The notes under the pieces: model-generated
Database searches by the model: none
What the model saw: the letters and a program-made list of their open reading frames with translations, nothing else
Told to the model about the DNA's origin: nothing
DNA from: Muscardinus avellanarius
Lineage: Eukaryota; Chordata; Mammalia; Rodentia; Gliridae
DNA length: 64,000 bases
Assembly (NCBI GenBank): GCA_963383645.1
Contig: OY726557.1
Span: forward strand, 131,467,251 to 131,531,250
Reading direction: 5' to 3'
Made by a program: the position numbers and the translations under genes
Shown: positions 42,600 to 54,690 of the stretch, piece after piece
How the letters are laid out: every line of letters starts with the position of its first letter
Numbering within the stretch: the stretch's first letter is position 1

Positions 42600-43380
42600 T
42601 CTATAGTATGCTTTTAAAATATTCATATTTTTCTGATTATGAAAGCAATATATACTCATGGACATATAAATAATACAAAAAATGGATAACTTAAAAGCTG
42701 AAATTCTTTTTTAATTATACCCAATAGATCTCTGTAAATAGTTGGCTATATTTGTTATAAATCAATCTGTCTTATAATTTAAAATTTTAAATTGATATAT
42801 ATTAAACCTCTTCTCATCGATGCTTTGAGTATTGCATATTTAATTTTATAATAATTCTAGCCACAAATTAACCATAGTTTTATATCCAATCTACTCAGAT
42901 TAAACATTTATACTATATAAAATCTTATCATATTATTATAACTTTTGCACTAAATATTTTTCAACCTGTTCATCATACAGTCATGAACTATTTTGACAGA
43001 GAAAATGAAATTTCTGGGTTAACAAGCAAGCACTTTAAATTTTTTAATGTCTATTATAAAAATACTCTATGAAGATGCTGCACCAGCTGACGCTCTCCCT
43101 GAATGTCTACTTCCTCACGTATGACCACCATAGGCTGTCATTCAATCTTCTTATCCCTTGCCAATCTGATATCCAAAATGCAGAATATTTTAAAATTCCT
43201 ATGTCTTTGGTTATAATGAAAATAAATACTTTTTTCATTTGTCTATCAGCATTTTCACTTTTGTTTATGATTTTCTGTATATGTACTTATATTTCTATTG
43301 GGGTTTTTGTCTTTTCATATGCATTTGTAAGAGTTCTTTTATTATTGTGGCTATTCACCCATACAGTCATTTAAGCAGTC
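42600..43380 (-). mobile_element. Decayed old L1 (minus)
   Basis: AT-rich text with GATTATGAAAGCAATATATA, TTTCTGGGTTAACAAGCAAG and TTTCTATTGGGGTTTTTGTC, then TTTGTAAGAGTTCTTTTATT, in the order of reversed old L1M sequence. Confidence 0.45.
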
Positions 43381-43689
43381 ATGGGGATTCCATTAAGTTG
43401 TAGATACTGTGGCAATTTTGGGGATATGTAGAAATGAATAGAAGATCCATGTTTCCTGACTGCAAGGAGGCAGAGGCAACACTTGATAAATGAACAAATA
43501 CAAATCTACTTGTGAAGTGTGATTGATTAATTCATCCAATAAATTATGGTTTGTCTGCCTAATTAGAAACAAGAAATAATTCTTTTAATTAAGCAGTTTA
43601 CAGTGCAAGTGTGACTAATTCTACATGACGATATCAAGAGTATTTAACAGAAGGATCTAAACAATTTGGGGAATCCAAGAAGACATCTC

Positions 43690-44485
43690 TGATGAAATTA
43701 TATTTGAGTTGAGAAATAAAGGATGACAGATATTTGGGGTGAGGGCAGTTTGTGCAAAGACCCAGGGTCAGGAAGAAGGATAGAATATTTCAGGAACAGG
43801 AGGAAGGCCAGCATAGTTGAAGCATAGCATCAAAGAAGAGTGTAACCAGACTGAGAATTGGGGTCTGACCATTTCAGCCGTTAAGGACCATAGTAAGATT
43901 GGAAGCAAGGGAGTGACATGATCTGATTTACCATCTTTATAATGTTGACTTTGGGAAAGAGGATGGATTATGGGGAGGTAAAAGTTCACATGTATGGACA
44001 ATTGGGAAACTTTTGAAATAGTCTTGGTGAGTAGTAATTATAACTTCGACTAGGGAGTTGGCCCCAAATGGTGAGAATCAACATATCTGAGATGTTTTCT
44101 CATGATGGATTTGATATGGGAGAATTACAGGGAATTACTGAAAATTCTCAGATTTCTGGATTGCATGATGGTCAATGTCTTTCAATAAGATGAGAAAGTC
44201 TAGCTTGTACCCGTAACTCCCAGTTACCTGGGAGGCTGAGATAGGAGGATCACAGGCTTGACAGTCTCAGCAGTTTAGCAAGATTCTCAGCAACTTAGTG
44301 AATCCCTGTTTAAAAATAAAATAATTTTAAAAAAGGCTTAAAAGCAGAATGACCCTGGGTTCAATCCCTAGTCGCTGCCCCCCTCAAAACAAGAGGAGAA
44401 AGTCTGGGAATAATGGTGGGGTATGGAATGAAAAGTTCAGTTTTGTACATGTTAAGTTTGGGAGAACTATGAGACATATTATTTT
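43690..44485 (+). mobile_element. Ancient mammal-wide interspersed repeat (family not named), split by a SINE
   Basis: GTTTGTGCAAAGACCCAGGG, TTCAGGAACAGGAGGAAGGC, GCAAGGGAGTGACATGATCT, GATTTACC, then after the SINE GTTCAGTTTTGTACATGTTA, AGTTTGGGAG. This word order occurs in many mammalian genomes; I do not recall its family name with certainty. Confidence 0.5.
44196..44392 (+). mobile_element. B1-dID dimeric SINE, old (plus)
   Basis: CCCAGTTACCTGGGAGGCTG, GAGGATCACAGGCTTGACAG, CAGCAACTTAGTGAATCCCT, GGGTTCAATCCCTAGTCGC. Confidence 0.82.
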
Positions 44486-45963
44486 GTTACATTATTTATG
44501 AGAAAACCACATATTCTTTTGTACACACATTCTTTTGTATTTACATATATGTACCTATTTGAAAAAAACATTTTAAGGGAAAACTATTTCTATGGGTTTT
44601 GAAACAAGAAACTATCATTTGAAAGGGCCCAACATGGGCTTCACATAGGAAGCTGCATCTTTTGTAGGACTTGAAAGCAGAAACAGGGCCAGGCAGGGTA
44701 GAGTGAGTACATGGGAATGGGAATGCTCAGGGTATTGGAAAGAGATGATGAGTGACCAGAATTTAGACATGTGGAGGGATATGGCTGCAGAGGTGGCTTG
44801 CGAAGCTCTTTGGTTCAGGTCAAGTCTTTTTAATTGCCCCTTGAGGAACAAGGAGAGTTCCCTGAAGACCTTCCACTAGGGCAAGAGCGCCATGGGTTGT
44901 GACACAGGAACTCTAACCCAGCTGGTGTCTCAGATGCTGTGAAGAGAAGTAACGCTTTAAAGGGGAGAAGGATAGAGAGGTTGATGCAGCAGTTGGCTGG
45001 GATTACCTGAGCCTTGCTCCCCACAGTGCCAAGAGGCACAGAGGGGGACAAGAAGCATCTTCAAAAGACTCTGACAGTTTTTGTTCCTCTACTGGAAGGA
45101 GGGAGGGAAGAAATGGAGATGGGAAGAATGAAGACAGAAAGCACTGCCAAATCCTGCAGTTGCCTCTGAATAGTGAAGACTCAGCTTGTCCCTGAGTTTT
45201 GTGACCCAAAGGTGGGAGACCACTGTGGCAGACAATCTTAGTAGGCAGGTGGGAAGGAGTCAAAATACAGGGTTGGGGAAAGAGTGTAGGAACTGAGGCA
45301 TGCTGGCTGCCTAATCAAAGATATTTGGTGGCAATAAAAAGGAGAGATTTCAGGCTACTAGAGGGGGAAAGCTATTTTAGCAATGGGTTATTTTTCAAGG
45401 GCATACCTTCCTGAAAGACTCTTCTTCTGTGGCAGCCCACTTTCCTGGATTTCTTCCTATCTCACAGTCCACTGCCTAATTCTCAGAAAAAACTAAGGCT
45501 GGAAGATACCACTGGGGGGTGGGAGTGACAATTGTAAATGTCCTCAAATCTGATCCCCTAAGTTGGACAATTCCCAGCCAAAATAGAAGCGGAGATGCAG
45601 AGGAGCCGGGGAAGAGGAGTCGATGGGGTTCCACACTCTTACACTTTCCTCCCCTCTCCAGAGCTTCCACTCTGAAAAGCAATCTTTTAATCTAACACAG
45701 CAAGACAGCTATTGGATCCCAAAACCACTTCAAAGTTTGAAAATGTAATAAAATGCAATTTTGGATTAAGACTTGAGGGTGGGGGGATTTAAGAATTGAG
45801 ATCTGCATCTCCAAATTTCTCCTCATATTTCTTACAACATCCCAAATGGAGTCCAGTCTCCTGGGAATGTGTCATCATGCTGAGTGTCACTCTGCTGTAT
45901 AGTTCCTGAAAGAAGCCTAACACTGTAGCAAATGGGGATATCATAACCCTTTTCCTTATGGAG

Positions 45964-45994
<31 letters not shown>

Positions 45995-46074
45995 TAATAA
46001 TAACAACCTTAATTACTCTGTGGATTAAGGAGTCTATGTAGTATGACTGTGCAAACTAGTTAATGGAATTTGTC
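44486..46074. other. Unique sequence with an (AAT)n tract; no gene seen
   Basis: Four minus-strand open frames of 68-86 codons (44615-45682) show no recognised domains. (AAT)n at 45964-46003. Confidence 0.4.
45964..46003. repeat. (AAT)n trinucleotide repeat
   Basis: About 13 TAA units with one AA-only slip. Confidence 0.94.
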
Positions 46075-46655
46075 TCAGTCTGTTCCTGATTCTATAATAC
46101 AAGCCTGAAGACTGGGTAATTTACAAACAGTAGAAATATATTTCTCATGGTCTAAAGGCTTGGGAAATCCTAGATCAAGGAAGATTTGAGATCTGGCAAG
46201 GGTTGCTCTCTGCTTCCAAAAATGGTGATTTGTGATTGCATCCTCAAGTAGCAGAAGGTAGAAGGGGAGATGATAAAAATGTCAGGCATGGTGGCACATG
46301 ATTATAATCCCAGTATTTGGGAGGCTGAGATAGGAGGATCACAGGCTCAGGGCCAGCCTCAGTAACTTATCAAGGCCCTCAGCAACTTGACAGATCCTGT
46401 TTCAAAATACATAATAAAAAGGGCTAGGAGTATAGATTGTACGTAGAATACTCCTGGGTTCAATCCCAAGTACTAACAGGGAAAAAAAGAAGATGAAATT
46501 ACTTCCTCAAGCCCTTTAATACGGTCCTAGACCTAGCCATAATAGGGTCATAGCCTAACCACAACTAGAGAACTCAACTCTTATTAATATCATCATCTTG
46601 GAGCTTAAGTTCCAACAAATAAATTTTGAAGAGACACATTTAAATCATAGAATTG
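46075..46655 (-). mobile_element. MaLR LTR (minus), split by a SINE
   Basis: TCAGTCTGTTCCTGATTCTA, GACTGGGTAATTTACAAACA, ATTTCTCATGGTCTAAAGGC; after the SINE AACTCTTATTAATATCATCA and GAGACACATTTAAATCATAG. Reversed MST/MLT1-type LTR. Confidence 0.78.
46281..46487 (+). mobile_element. B1-dID dimeric SINE (plus)
   Basis: CAGGCATGGTGGCACATGAT, CCCAGTATTTGGGAGGCTGA, GGAGTATAGATTGTACGTAG, GGGTTCAATCCCAAGTAC. Confidence 0.9.
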
Positions 46656-47838
46656 TAAAAAACAGGACAATGTGGCCCAGAATGTGGAAAGCATTTTAAA
46701 ATAGTGTGAATGTTATATCCACAAGGTCCAGCAGCATCATTGGAAGAAACAAAGGGATCAGAATACTCAACTCCCTAAAGCAAGAGGTACATGGGGATTT
46801 GCCTTAGGGCCAGAGCATCATACAGTGTTGTCTTGGCATGTGAGATGAGGTTAAAGGTTGATCTCAACAGATCTACTTCTGTAACCTCACTTCATGTGTC
46901 CATGTGAGCAGGGTGCCCAAATCCCAAAGACACAGGAGGCAAGTGTAAAGCAATTGGCAGAACCTTCCTTTCAACAAGTTTGGAGAAGGTGATAAATACC
47001 TCAGAGCTCTCCTGTAGGGTCTACTAAGAAATGTTTTGTTTGTTCCAACATTGAGAAATACTGATGTAAAAATTGAATTGTGTGAGGTAGGTCGGGAGGT
47101 CATTGAGAGATAGAATCAGTCACTAGATGTTTTAAATAGAGAAAATCCAACACAAGGAATGGCCTCCCAGGGTCTGGATGAATGGAGAAGCCAAATTTGT
47201 GGTCAATGTGGTAACCCAGAGATTAGGTGCAGCTGGAAACCACTACCTGCCTGGCTGGAGGCATGAAAAGAGGAGGTGGCATTCCTAGATCTCAGGGTCA
47301 CCTCATCAAAGCTGGAATCACCCCGCCTCGGCCAGCGATGCTACTGAGTTAGAGAGGGAGCCGAGACACCCACCTCTTCCTCTGGTCCTCATCCCCAAGG
47401 CTACCACAGCCTCGACCCTGCTGCTGAGGGACCTGATGGCTGCAGCCTGTAGCAGTCAGCCCTGTGAAGCAAGGCAGGTGTGGGGAGGAGGAGTGGATGG
47501 GCCAGAAAGCAGGCCCAGGGCTGGCCCGAGAATACACGGTCCCATCCTTTGATTTGGTTTAGCACAGTTTAACTGTTTGAATATCAACAGATTATTACTC
47601 CACCTTTTATTTCCTCCATTCCTGGAGCTTGTCTCTTTGTTTTCATTGACTTTATCTTACTACTTTTTTTCTAGATTTCTTGGTTAATGAAGAAATAAAT
47701 TTCTAGTGTTGTGGGACACAGGCTCATTTCTCAGTTGCAGGAGAGAGCCACTTGGTCTAAAACTAGAGAATGGGTTAGAGGTGGGAAGGGGAGCCTGTGT
47801 TTATGTGCTGATGTGTTTATGTGGAAACAATTGGAAAT

Positions 47839-47841
<3 letters not shown>
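46656..47841. other. Unique sequence, no gene seen
   Basis: Open frames of 62-76 codons on the minus strand lack known domains. No transposon recognised. Confidence 0.4.

Positions 47842-47885
<44 letters not shown>
47842..47885. repeat. (AC)n microsatellite
   Basis: 22 AC units. Confidence 0.95.
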
Positions 47886-47888
<3 letters not shown>

Positions 47889-47968
47889 TTTGTGAGTCAT
47901 TTATACCTTACCCTGAATCAGTTCACCTTTCCTTTCCCAAGGAAACTGGTATTTAAAATGTTATTTCA

Positions 47969-48170
47969 GCCGGGCGTGGTGGCGCACGCTTGTAATCCCC
48001 GCGCTTGGGAGGCGGAGACAGGAGGATCGCACAAGTTCGAAGCCGGCGGCGCTGGCATAAGAGACCCTGTTTCAAAAAAATATATAAAATAGGTCTGGGA
48101 GTGTAGCCCGGAGGAAGAAGGGCTTCCAGGAACCCCAGTACCACCAAAAAAAAAATAAAATAAAATAAAA
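47969..48170 (+). mobile_element. B1-dID dimeric SINE, youngest-looking copy (plus)
   Basis: GCCGGGCGTGGTGGCGCACG, CTTGTAATCCCCGCGCTTGG, GTTCGAAGCCGGCGGCGCTG, TGGGAGTGTAGCCCGGAGGA, CCCCAGTACCACC. Perfect 15-bp duplication TAAAATGTTATTTCA (47954-47968; 48171-48185). Nearly all CpGs are intact. Confidence 0.96.
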
Positions 48171-48273
48171 TAAAATGTTATTTCAAATATGAAGTGAAAA
48201 ATATTACATATGAGAAGCCTATTCCACCTCTCTCTCTCTTTCTTTCCTTTTCATTTGTTGTTTGTTTGTTTGT

Positions 48274-48484
48274 TTTGGCACTGAGAATTGAACCCAGGTG
48301 CATTCTGTCTTCAAGTTACTCCCCCAGTCCATTTTACTTTTTATTTTTATTTTATTTTATTTTATTTTGAAACAGAGTCTTGCTAAGTTGCTGATGGTCT
48401 CACTAAGTTGCCGAGGCTGGCCTCAGATTACTGGTTTCAGCTTCCTAAATGCTGGAATTATAGGCATGTACCATCGTGCCCTAT
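48274..48484 (-). mobile_element. B1-dID dimeric SINE (minus)
   Basis: GCACTGAGAATTGAACCCAG, (TTTTA)n linker, TTGCTAAGTTGCTGATGGTC, CTAAATGCTGGAATTATAGG, ATGTACCATCGTGCCC. Confidence 0.88.
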
Positions 48485-48662
48485 CCTATTCCACTTATCA
48501 AAGCATATTCAGATACTTTTCGCAGGGCAGCCCATCATCCAGTCTGGAGGTCAACTGAGCCTGAGAGGTCCGAGTGGGAGGGAGGCTGGTGCTGGCCATC
48601 ATGGGAGTAGGGAGTCAGCAGCTGAGAAGGTTGTGCCCCATGCTTATGAATTTGTCCCCTGT
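48485..48662. other. Unique sequence
   Basis: Nothing recognised between the SINE and the following LTR. Confidence 0.4.
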
Positions 48663-48722
48663 GATGGTTTATTGTGAGTGTCAGCTTAGCTGGATTAAGA
48701 GATAACCAGATAGCAGATAAAA

Positions 48723-48920
48723 CTTTTTTTTTTTTTTTTTTGGTGGTACTGGGGTTCCTGGAAATCCTTTTACCTCAGGGTTATACTCCCAGACCTATTT
48801 TATATTTTTATTTGGAAACAGGGTCTCTTCAGCCAGTGTGGCTGGCTTCGAACCAGTGCAATCCTCCTGTCTCTGCCTCCCAAGCACGGGGATTACAAGC
48901 GTGCACCACCACGCCCAGCT
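48723..48920 (-). mobile_element. B1-dID dimeric SINE (minus)
   Basis: T18 run, GGTGGTACTGGGGTTCCTGG, GGCTTCGAACC, CCAAGCACGGGGATTACAAG, ACCACCACGCCCAGCT. AGATAAAA flanks it (48715-48722; 48921-48928). Confidence 0.93.
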
Positions 48921-49362
48921 AGATAAAATATTTTTTAGTGTATCTTTGAGGGTGGTTCTAGAAGAGACTGGCTTTGAATCTGTAAACTGATCAGGGAAAG
49001 TTTGCCCTTACCCATGTGAGTAGGCACCATCCAATCACCATCCAACATGAGCCTGGGGAATTTTTGTTCCTTGTTAGGCAGAGGAAAAGCATCTCCTGGA
49101 GCTGGGATATTCTTCTCTTCCTGCTCTTGGACTAGAGCACTAGATTATCTGGCCTTCAGACTCTAGGACTTGCACCAGCATATCCCCATGTTCTCAGGCT
49201 TTTGGCCCTGGATTGAGATCCAACTTCTCGGATCCATCTTCTGGTTGTAGTCCTGGACTGAGTTAGGATAATGGCTTCCCTGGTTCTCCAGCTTGCATAT
49301 GACACATTGTGGGGCTTCTTAGCCCCCATAATGGTGTGTGAGCCAATTCTCCCAGTTAATCC

Positions 49363-49385
49363 TCTATCTATCTCTCTATCTATCC

Positions 49386-49416
<31 letters not shown>
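49363..49416. repeat. (ATCT)n tetranucleotide repeat
   Basis: About 12 TCTA units with minor interruptions, in the LTR's 3' CT-rich position. Confidence 0.93.
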
Positions 49417-49439
49417 ATCTACCTACCTAATTACCTGTC

Positions 49440-49627
49440 ATTGATCTATCTCAGTCAGTTTTCCTTTGCCATGACAATATACCCAAGAAAGGCAACTTAA
49501 AGAAAGATTCATTTGGCTCATTATTACAGAGAAGTGGGTCTATAGTCCCTTAGCTCTATTGATTCTGGGTCATAGTGAGGCAGAATATCTTGGTGGAGGA
49601 AAGCTACTCACCTCAAGGTATTCAGAA

Positions 49628-49705
<78 letters not shown>

Positions 49706-49898
49706 CAAACAGGAGGAAGTAGCTGGAGATAAAATAAAATGTGCCCGTCACAGGTATACCCCCTGGTGACCTACTATTTTCTGTTAGGCCCCACCTCCTC
49801 CTAAGGCTTCTACCACCTCCCAGGATTGCCACCAGCTGAAGACAATGGCTTCAACACTTGAGCCTTTGGGAGACACCCAAGATCCAAACTATTACACT
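49440..49898 (-). mobile_element. Rodent MaLR-type LTR (minus) with (GA)n
   Basis: TTTGCCATGACAATATACCC, ATTCATTTGGCTCATTATTA, GGCCCCACCTCCTCCTAAGG, CACCAGCTGAAGACAATGGC, GGGAGACACCCAAGATCCAA. Reversed MT-type MaLR LTR nested in the MLT2-type LTR. Confidence 0.7.
49630..49701. repeat. (GA)n microsatellite
   Basis: About 32 GA units plus an AGAGAAA tail, inside the reversed MaLR LTR. Confidence 0.96.
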
Positions 49899-49955
49899 AT
49901 CTATTTATCTATATAGTTGGTTCTGTTTTTCTGGAGAATTCTGGCTAATACGGCA

Positions 49956-51151
49956 CCGTACTTTTTTGGCCTCTTAGGTTGCAAGTCAGGTCTCTTAAGA
50001 TTTGAAAATCTAGGTCAAGTAGGATTTCTGCATTAGATTAAAAAATGAGGTCATAAAGCCCCTAACTAAGACCTATCAGACGAGGCTGGAGAGCAGAGAA
50101 GCTAGAAGTCATTCTACTTAGAGCTGCCCAGCAAGCTAAGAACCAGAGCAATCCTGGGAGCCAAGAGAGGCAGAAGGGAAAGAAATAAAGGGCACTACGT
50201 GATAAGGTTATATAAAGAAAAACAGAAGGGAAAAACATTGCCTAATCCAAAAAAAACTCACTTACATTTTGATTTCATGTAATATACTTCCTGATCTCCA
50301 AAGAGAATTCTCTACCTTCTCATGCTATGTGATACCAGGCAGGGCTAAATCCCTGAGCCCTGGTTAGAGCAGCTCTCAGAAAAAAAACATCTGTATGGAT
50401 TTGCTGCCTTTCCTTAACAGAAGGGCCAGCTCAATGCCTCCAGGGTTTTGTGTAGCTAAGTTGCTGACAGGCTCTTGAGAAAATGCAAGAAGGTTCTTCT
50501 TCTATTACAAATAGGCTCTATTCTCCCCGCCCCAGGTTGCACAGTGTTGCACGGGGGTAACAACAGTTCAGATTAGGAGTGAGAGGTTTGAGTGGTGAAA
50601 CCTTACGCTGGACCATGCCCTGGAGAGAGAGGATCCTTGAAGCACCAAGGGCCTACACTGCTCTTGGCTAATCCCAAAGGAAAGTGGTCCAGGCAGTTCT
50701 TTCTGTAGAAAAGTGGCCACAGGAGGAGGGGAGTTGAATGAAGCCAAGCCTACTTTCTGGGTCACAGTTGGCTCCAGAAATAAAGTCTGCTCAACAAGAG
50801 TAACAGAAAAATGATGAAATAAACAAAATTTCTTTCAGAAATTGAGAACCTGTGAAGCACCCAGAGAGGAGAAACTGTCAGGCTCAGACCATACCCCAAA
50901 CATCAACGGGTCATTGTTCTAGCTCCCTATGTGGTGTGTAGCTTATCCCCTGCATGAAAGTTCTGGACCCTAGAAAGTTGTACAGACTCTCAAAGATCTG
51001 TTCCTTCTGCCCCAGTTCTCTCTGTATCCAGGAGCGATCTGACCATGAAGCATTCTTGCAACTCAAAGTCCACTAGTATGAATTTCTTTTTAAAATTTCC
51101 ACTCTGGGGTGTTGATTAGATAATTTGTTATTGTAGCTTCTTTTGGGGGGT
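49956..51151. other. Unique sequence, no gene seen
   Basis: No transposon or gene recognised. Confidence 0.4.
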
Positions 51152-51345
51152 TACTGGGATTGAACCTCCAGGGATATTTTACCTCTGAGTTATACACCCC
51201 AGCTCTTTTAATTTTTTTTATTTTGAGAAATATATTTTAAGTTGCTGAGCATCTCAGGTCGATGAGTCTGGCCTGGAACTCGTGATCCTCCTGTCTCAGA
51301 CTCTCAGGCACTGGGATTACAGGTGTGCCCCCCACACTCGACTTC
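51152..51345 (-). mobile_element. B1-dID dimeric SINE, old (minus)
   Basis: TTACTGGGATTGAACCTCCA, CCTCTGAGTTATACACCCCA, GCACTGGGATTACAGGTGTG. Confidence 0.87.
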
Positions 51346-51999
51346 TATATGAGTTTTTAAACTACCATCAGCATTTTAAATGTTTCCTTAGTTGTAACAG
51401 CTATGAGAAACTGGAGCATAAATTGTGGAATATTTGAAACTACACTTTTAGTGGTATTTCTCAGAGAACTGCCATCTATTCAACATAGAACCCTCAACCA
51501 CGAAATGCTTACCCTAGCCTACTTTGTCCTGAGTGAGAAGCTAAGCAAGTTTCCACCCTCTGCCTGACATCCTCCTCACGGTGATGAGTCTGAGGACCTA
51601 GATGACTGGCATCTTGACCCTAGTTTCCTTCAATATTGCTTAGCCACATGTACTTTTGAAAAAAAAAGCAAGAAAGCTGGTGGTGGGAATTGGTGTGATT
51701 TAGCATATGGCCTTGTCTGGTGTGAGCTGGTGTTGGCTCCCAGGCTGGTGGATCCTGGAACTTTTCTTCTTTCATATTTTCTCTTCTTTGTTTTCCATCA
51801 GTGAGAAAAACAAAATGATAATCAAAAATTGGCCATCTTTATACCACATATAAATCACATTTTAGAAAATAATTCTAGATCATATGACCCAAAGGCTAGA
51901 GATAACAACAAGATGCCAATTGGGCATGAACAGAAATTATAGATTGGCCATGAGATGGACTCCTGAAGGTCATTCCATACATTTTCCTGCCTCTACCTG

Positions 52000-52057
<58 letters not shown>

Positions 52058-52455
52058 GAGAATATTAAAAGGAAGCACATTGCTTTTAAATGACCATTTT
52101 TAATATGGGGAACTTAATTTTCTGGAAGTATTATTGGTTAGACTTTAAAGGAAGGATTTATGTTCACATGAATTGTGCAGAAAGGAATTTTAATAACAGA
52201 GAGGCAGTGTGAGACAATGTAGGCAGAGCTCATAATTCAGAGAGGAAAAGTCTTTCCAGGAAGGATTAGCATACCCTGCAGACTCTCCCTGTCGCAAGAA
52301 AGCACTTCTATGTGCTGGAGTTCTCTGGTGAATACACTTACAGGCATTTATTTGCACAGTTAATAAATAACTCATTGCTTGTCCTTCCACTGATAATAAT
52401 GGAAGTCTGAACTGCTCTGTAACCACACCTTGCCAGGTCTCCAATTTGGCTGCAT
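51346..52455. other. Unique sequence with a (GA)n tract; no gene seen
   Basis: Only the dinucleotide repeat at 52002-52060 is recognisable. Open frames across it are Arg-Glu artefacts. Confidence 0.4.
52002..52060. repeat. (GA)n microsatellite
   Basis: About 25 GA units, then GGAGAGAAGAG. Confidence 0.95.
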
Positions 52456-52459
52456 AGCT

Positions 52460-52700
52460 CAGGGTTTCTCCACTTCATCTTCAGGGTGTAACATGTTGAA
52501 CTGGATCATGTATTGTTGGGGCGGGGGCAGCGGGGTAGTCCTGTGCACTGTAGGAAGTTGAGCAGTGTCTCTGGCCTCTGCCCATGAGATACTTCTAGCA
52601 CCCTTTCCTAGTTCTGACAACCAAAAATGTCTCCTCACAGTGCCAAATGTGCCCTCAGAAACAAATCCCCTCTTTCCTCTTATGCTGAGAGCCAGTGATG
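52460..52700 (+). mobile_element. MER5A-type hAT relic (plus)
   Basis: AGTCCTGTGCACTGTAGGAA, GTTGAGCAGTGTCTCTGGCC, TCTGCCCATGAG, GTTCTGACAACCAAAAATGT and CTCCTCACAGTGCCAAATGT keep MER5A order nearly end to end. Confidence 0.82.
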
Positions 52701-53949
52701 TAGGGAATGACATATTTCTTTTCCTATGTTTTTTAACAATTAAGTTGGGTCTTTGGAGAGTTGCAGAGAGGCGATGATGTCATTCCTGATGATGCTAATC
52801 TCCAGCAGGCTGATGGGAGTGGGGGAGGTGCTAATCCTGGGCCTGCTTGAATTAATGATTATCCAGACTGGACAAGGGAGGGGCAGTAGGTCACTATGGC
52901 AGCAGTCAATCCCTTTCCTATCACAAGCACCTGGATTTCCTATGAACAGCCCCGATCAAGTGCTCAGTGGGCTATATTCTGCTGAGAATGAGAAACTATA
53001 AATTCTAGATTCAAAGCATTAAAGCAACTCTAGCAACGAGAAAGGCTAGAAGAGAGATCAATAACAACACTGTGTCCCTGGAAGACCCCTCTTATTTTTG
53101 TAGGAAAGAAATCTCTGTGCAATAACCTAGGAATGGGGGTGGGGAATTGCTGTCTACATACAAAATGCTCCCCAAACATATGTTTCCCCAGCTCTAAATA
53201 GAGGGATACAGGTATAGGACACAAAAACAAACAAACAAAAATCCTCTCTTGGCTCCATAGACATACTTAATGCTGGTTCTACATTTGAAATTTTTTAAAA
53301 ATTGCTTCTGTGGTCAGTAACATCTGAATGATGTTGGATGAGGTAAGCCCAGGGTTGCTATGGAGACATGTTTTCTAGCAGTGCCTACATCATGAAACTG
53401 CAAAATTGCTTCTCATCTACAGCCGGATGCCCAGATATTGAGGAAAGAGAGTCATGTACAAACTAAGGCACACCCCTAAGGGGAATGAAACTGTTGCAAC
53501 AGGGAGACTCCTTATGCCCTTGCCAACAATGGGTCTCAAAGACCCATTTGTCCCTAAGGAGACCAAAGTGGGACAGTGGTGGTTTCTGAGCATGCATGTA
53601 GCAAAGGTGAGCCTGAGACAGGATGGAGTAGACTATGCATGAAACCAGGCCTGCAAACCTCCTCCTGCTGCTGCTCAGATCCAAAGAGGCGTCTGCTTGG
53701 AACACTTTCTTTGAAGTGGAAGCAGGCCCCCTTGCTCTGCCATGCATTTGGGGAATCACAAAAGAGGAGACATTTCTGTGGCCACAAATAGACTAGAAAT
53801 ACTTTTGAGGGTAACATTTGGCTGCATTCACAGAGTTGGAATTCTGCTAGAATAAGTTTTACAAAGCAGTCAGGCCATGGTACAAAACCCATAAATACCA
53901 TGCAAATTATGTAAGACCCAGTGTGGGTGTTTCTCACAAGGAGCAATGT
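52701..53949. other. Unique sequence, no gene seen
   Basis: Overlapping open frames on both strands at 53454-53946 (up to 130 codons) have no recognised domain and mutually overlap, typical of chance. Confidence 0.4.
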
Positions 53950-54690
53950 CTAAGGTGACCCAGGACAGGTGCCTGCACATTGTTAGATGAAACTCAGGCT
54001 GCCGCTCCCATTGAATTTCTCTCTAAGGATGAATTCATGTCCAGGGGAGACTGGGATCAGTCTTTGACAAGCAATGCCTCATGGTTGGTGTATCTGTTTC
54101 CAATAAGCCAAGTTTTATAGTCTGTCGGTGGGTCGACTGCAAAGTTATAAAAGTTGATCTCATAAAAGGGAAACATGAGTGGTTGACACATCACATTATA
54201 TCTGTGTCATTGTGTGCTCTGGCAGCTGCACTGGCCCTTATTTATAGCAAAGGAGGTGACATAAAAGCAGAATAATCGGATTTTAATTATAATGCGGATT
54301 TTTTTTTACCCCATGGGGCTCTGGAGGGCTAGGACTATTGTGTGATTTTTGGTTTCCAGGGAAATATATTTTCCTATGTCTCTGCTGAGACACATTTGGT
54401 AAATGCTCCCAAAATAATTAGTGCAGAGAGTGGAATGGCTTTTTGCTTCTTTAATAATCAGAGTGAGAACTGATAAAATATTTGAAAGAAGCAGTCGCTG
54501 AAGAAATAAACAGACTTCAAAGTAACACTTTTTAAGCTCTCAAGACTTCACTAAATAATAGGATTTGTTTGAAATTATGATGGTTTCAGCTCCCACTTTA
54601 TGGTATGTTTAATTGCTAGAAGTAGAGAGAGAATAACTCATTTTCCAAATGACCCTTCTTATGAATATCCACCTCCTTTGGGGGTGGAAC
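53950..54690. promoter_or_regulatory. Repeat-free AT-rich block, candidate conserved non-coding element
   Basis: No insertions over about 700 bases. Homeodomain-like TTTTAATTATAATGCGG (54281-54297), CATAAAAGG and GATAAAATA words are present. Suggestive only; conservation cannot be assessed here. Confidence 0.2.

Larger units (their letters stand above)
48663..49955 (+). mobile_element. MLT2/ERVL-type LTR (plus), with SINE and MaLR nested inside
   Basis: GATGGTTTATTGTGAGTGTC, TAGCTGGATTAAGAGATAAC; after a SINE GTGTATCTTTGAGGGTGG, AGTAGGCACCATCCAATCAC, AGCATCTCCTGGAGC, GAGCCAATTCTCCCAGTTAA, a TCTA repeat, and after a nested MaLR the end GTTCTGTTTTTCTGGAGAAT, TCTGGCTAATACGG. All parts are in LTR order, so this is one old LTR cut three times. 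Confidence 0.72.

Noticed and set aside
53454..53946. Overlapping open frames on both strands
   Set aside because: Mutually overlapping frames without domains, typical of locally stop-poor chance sequence.
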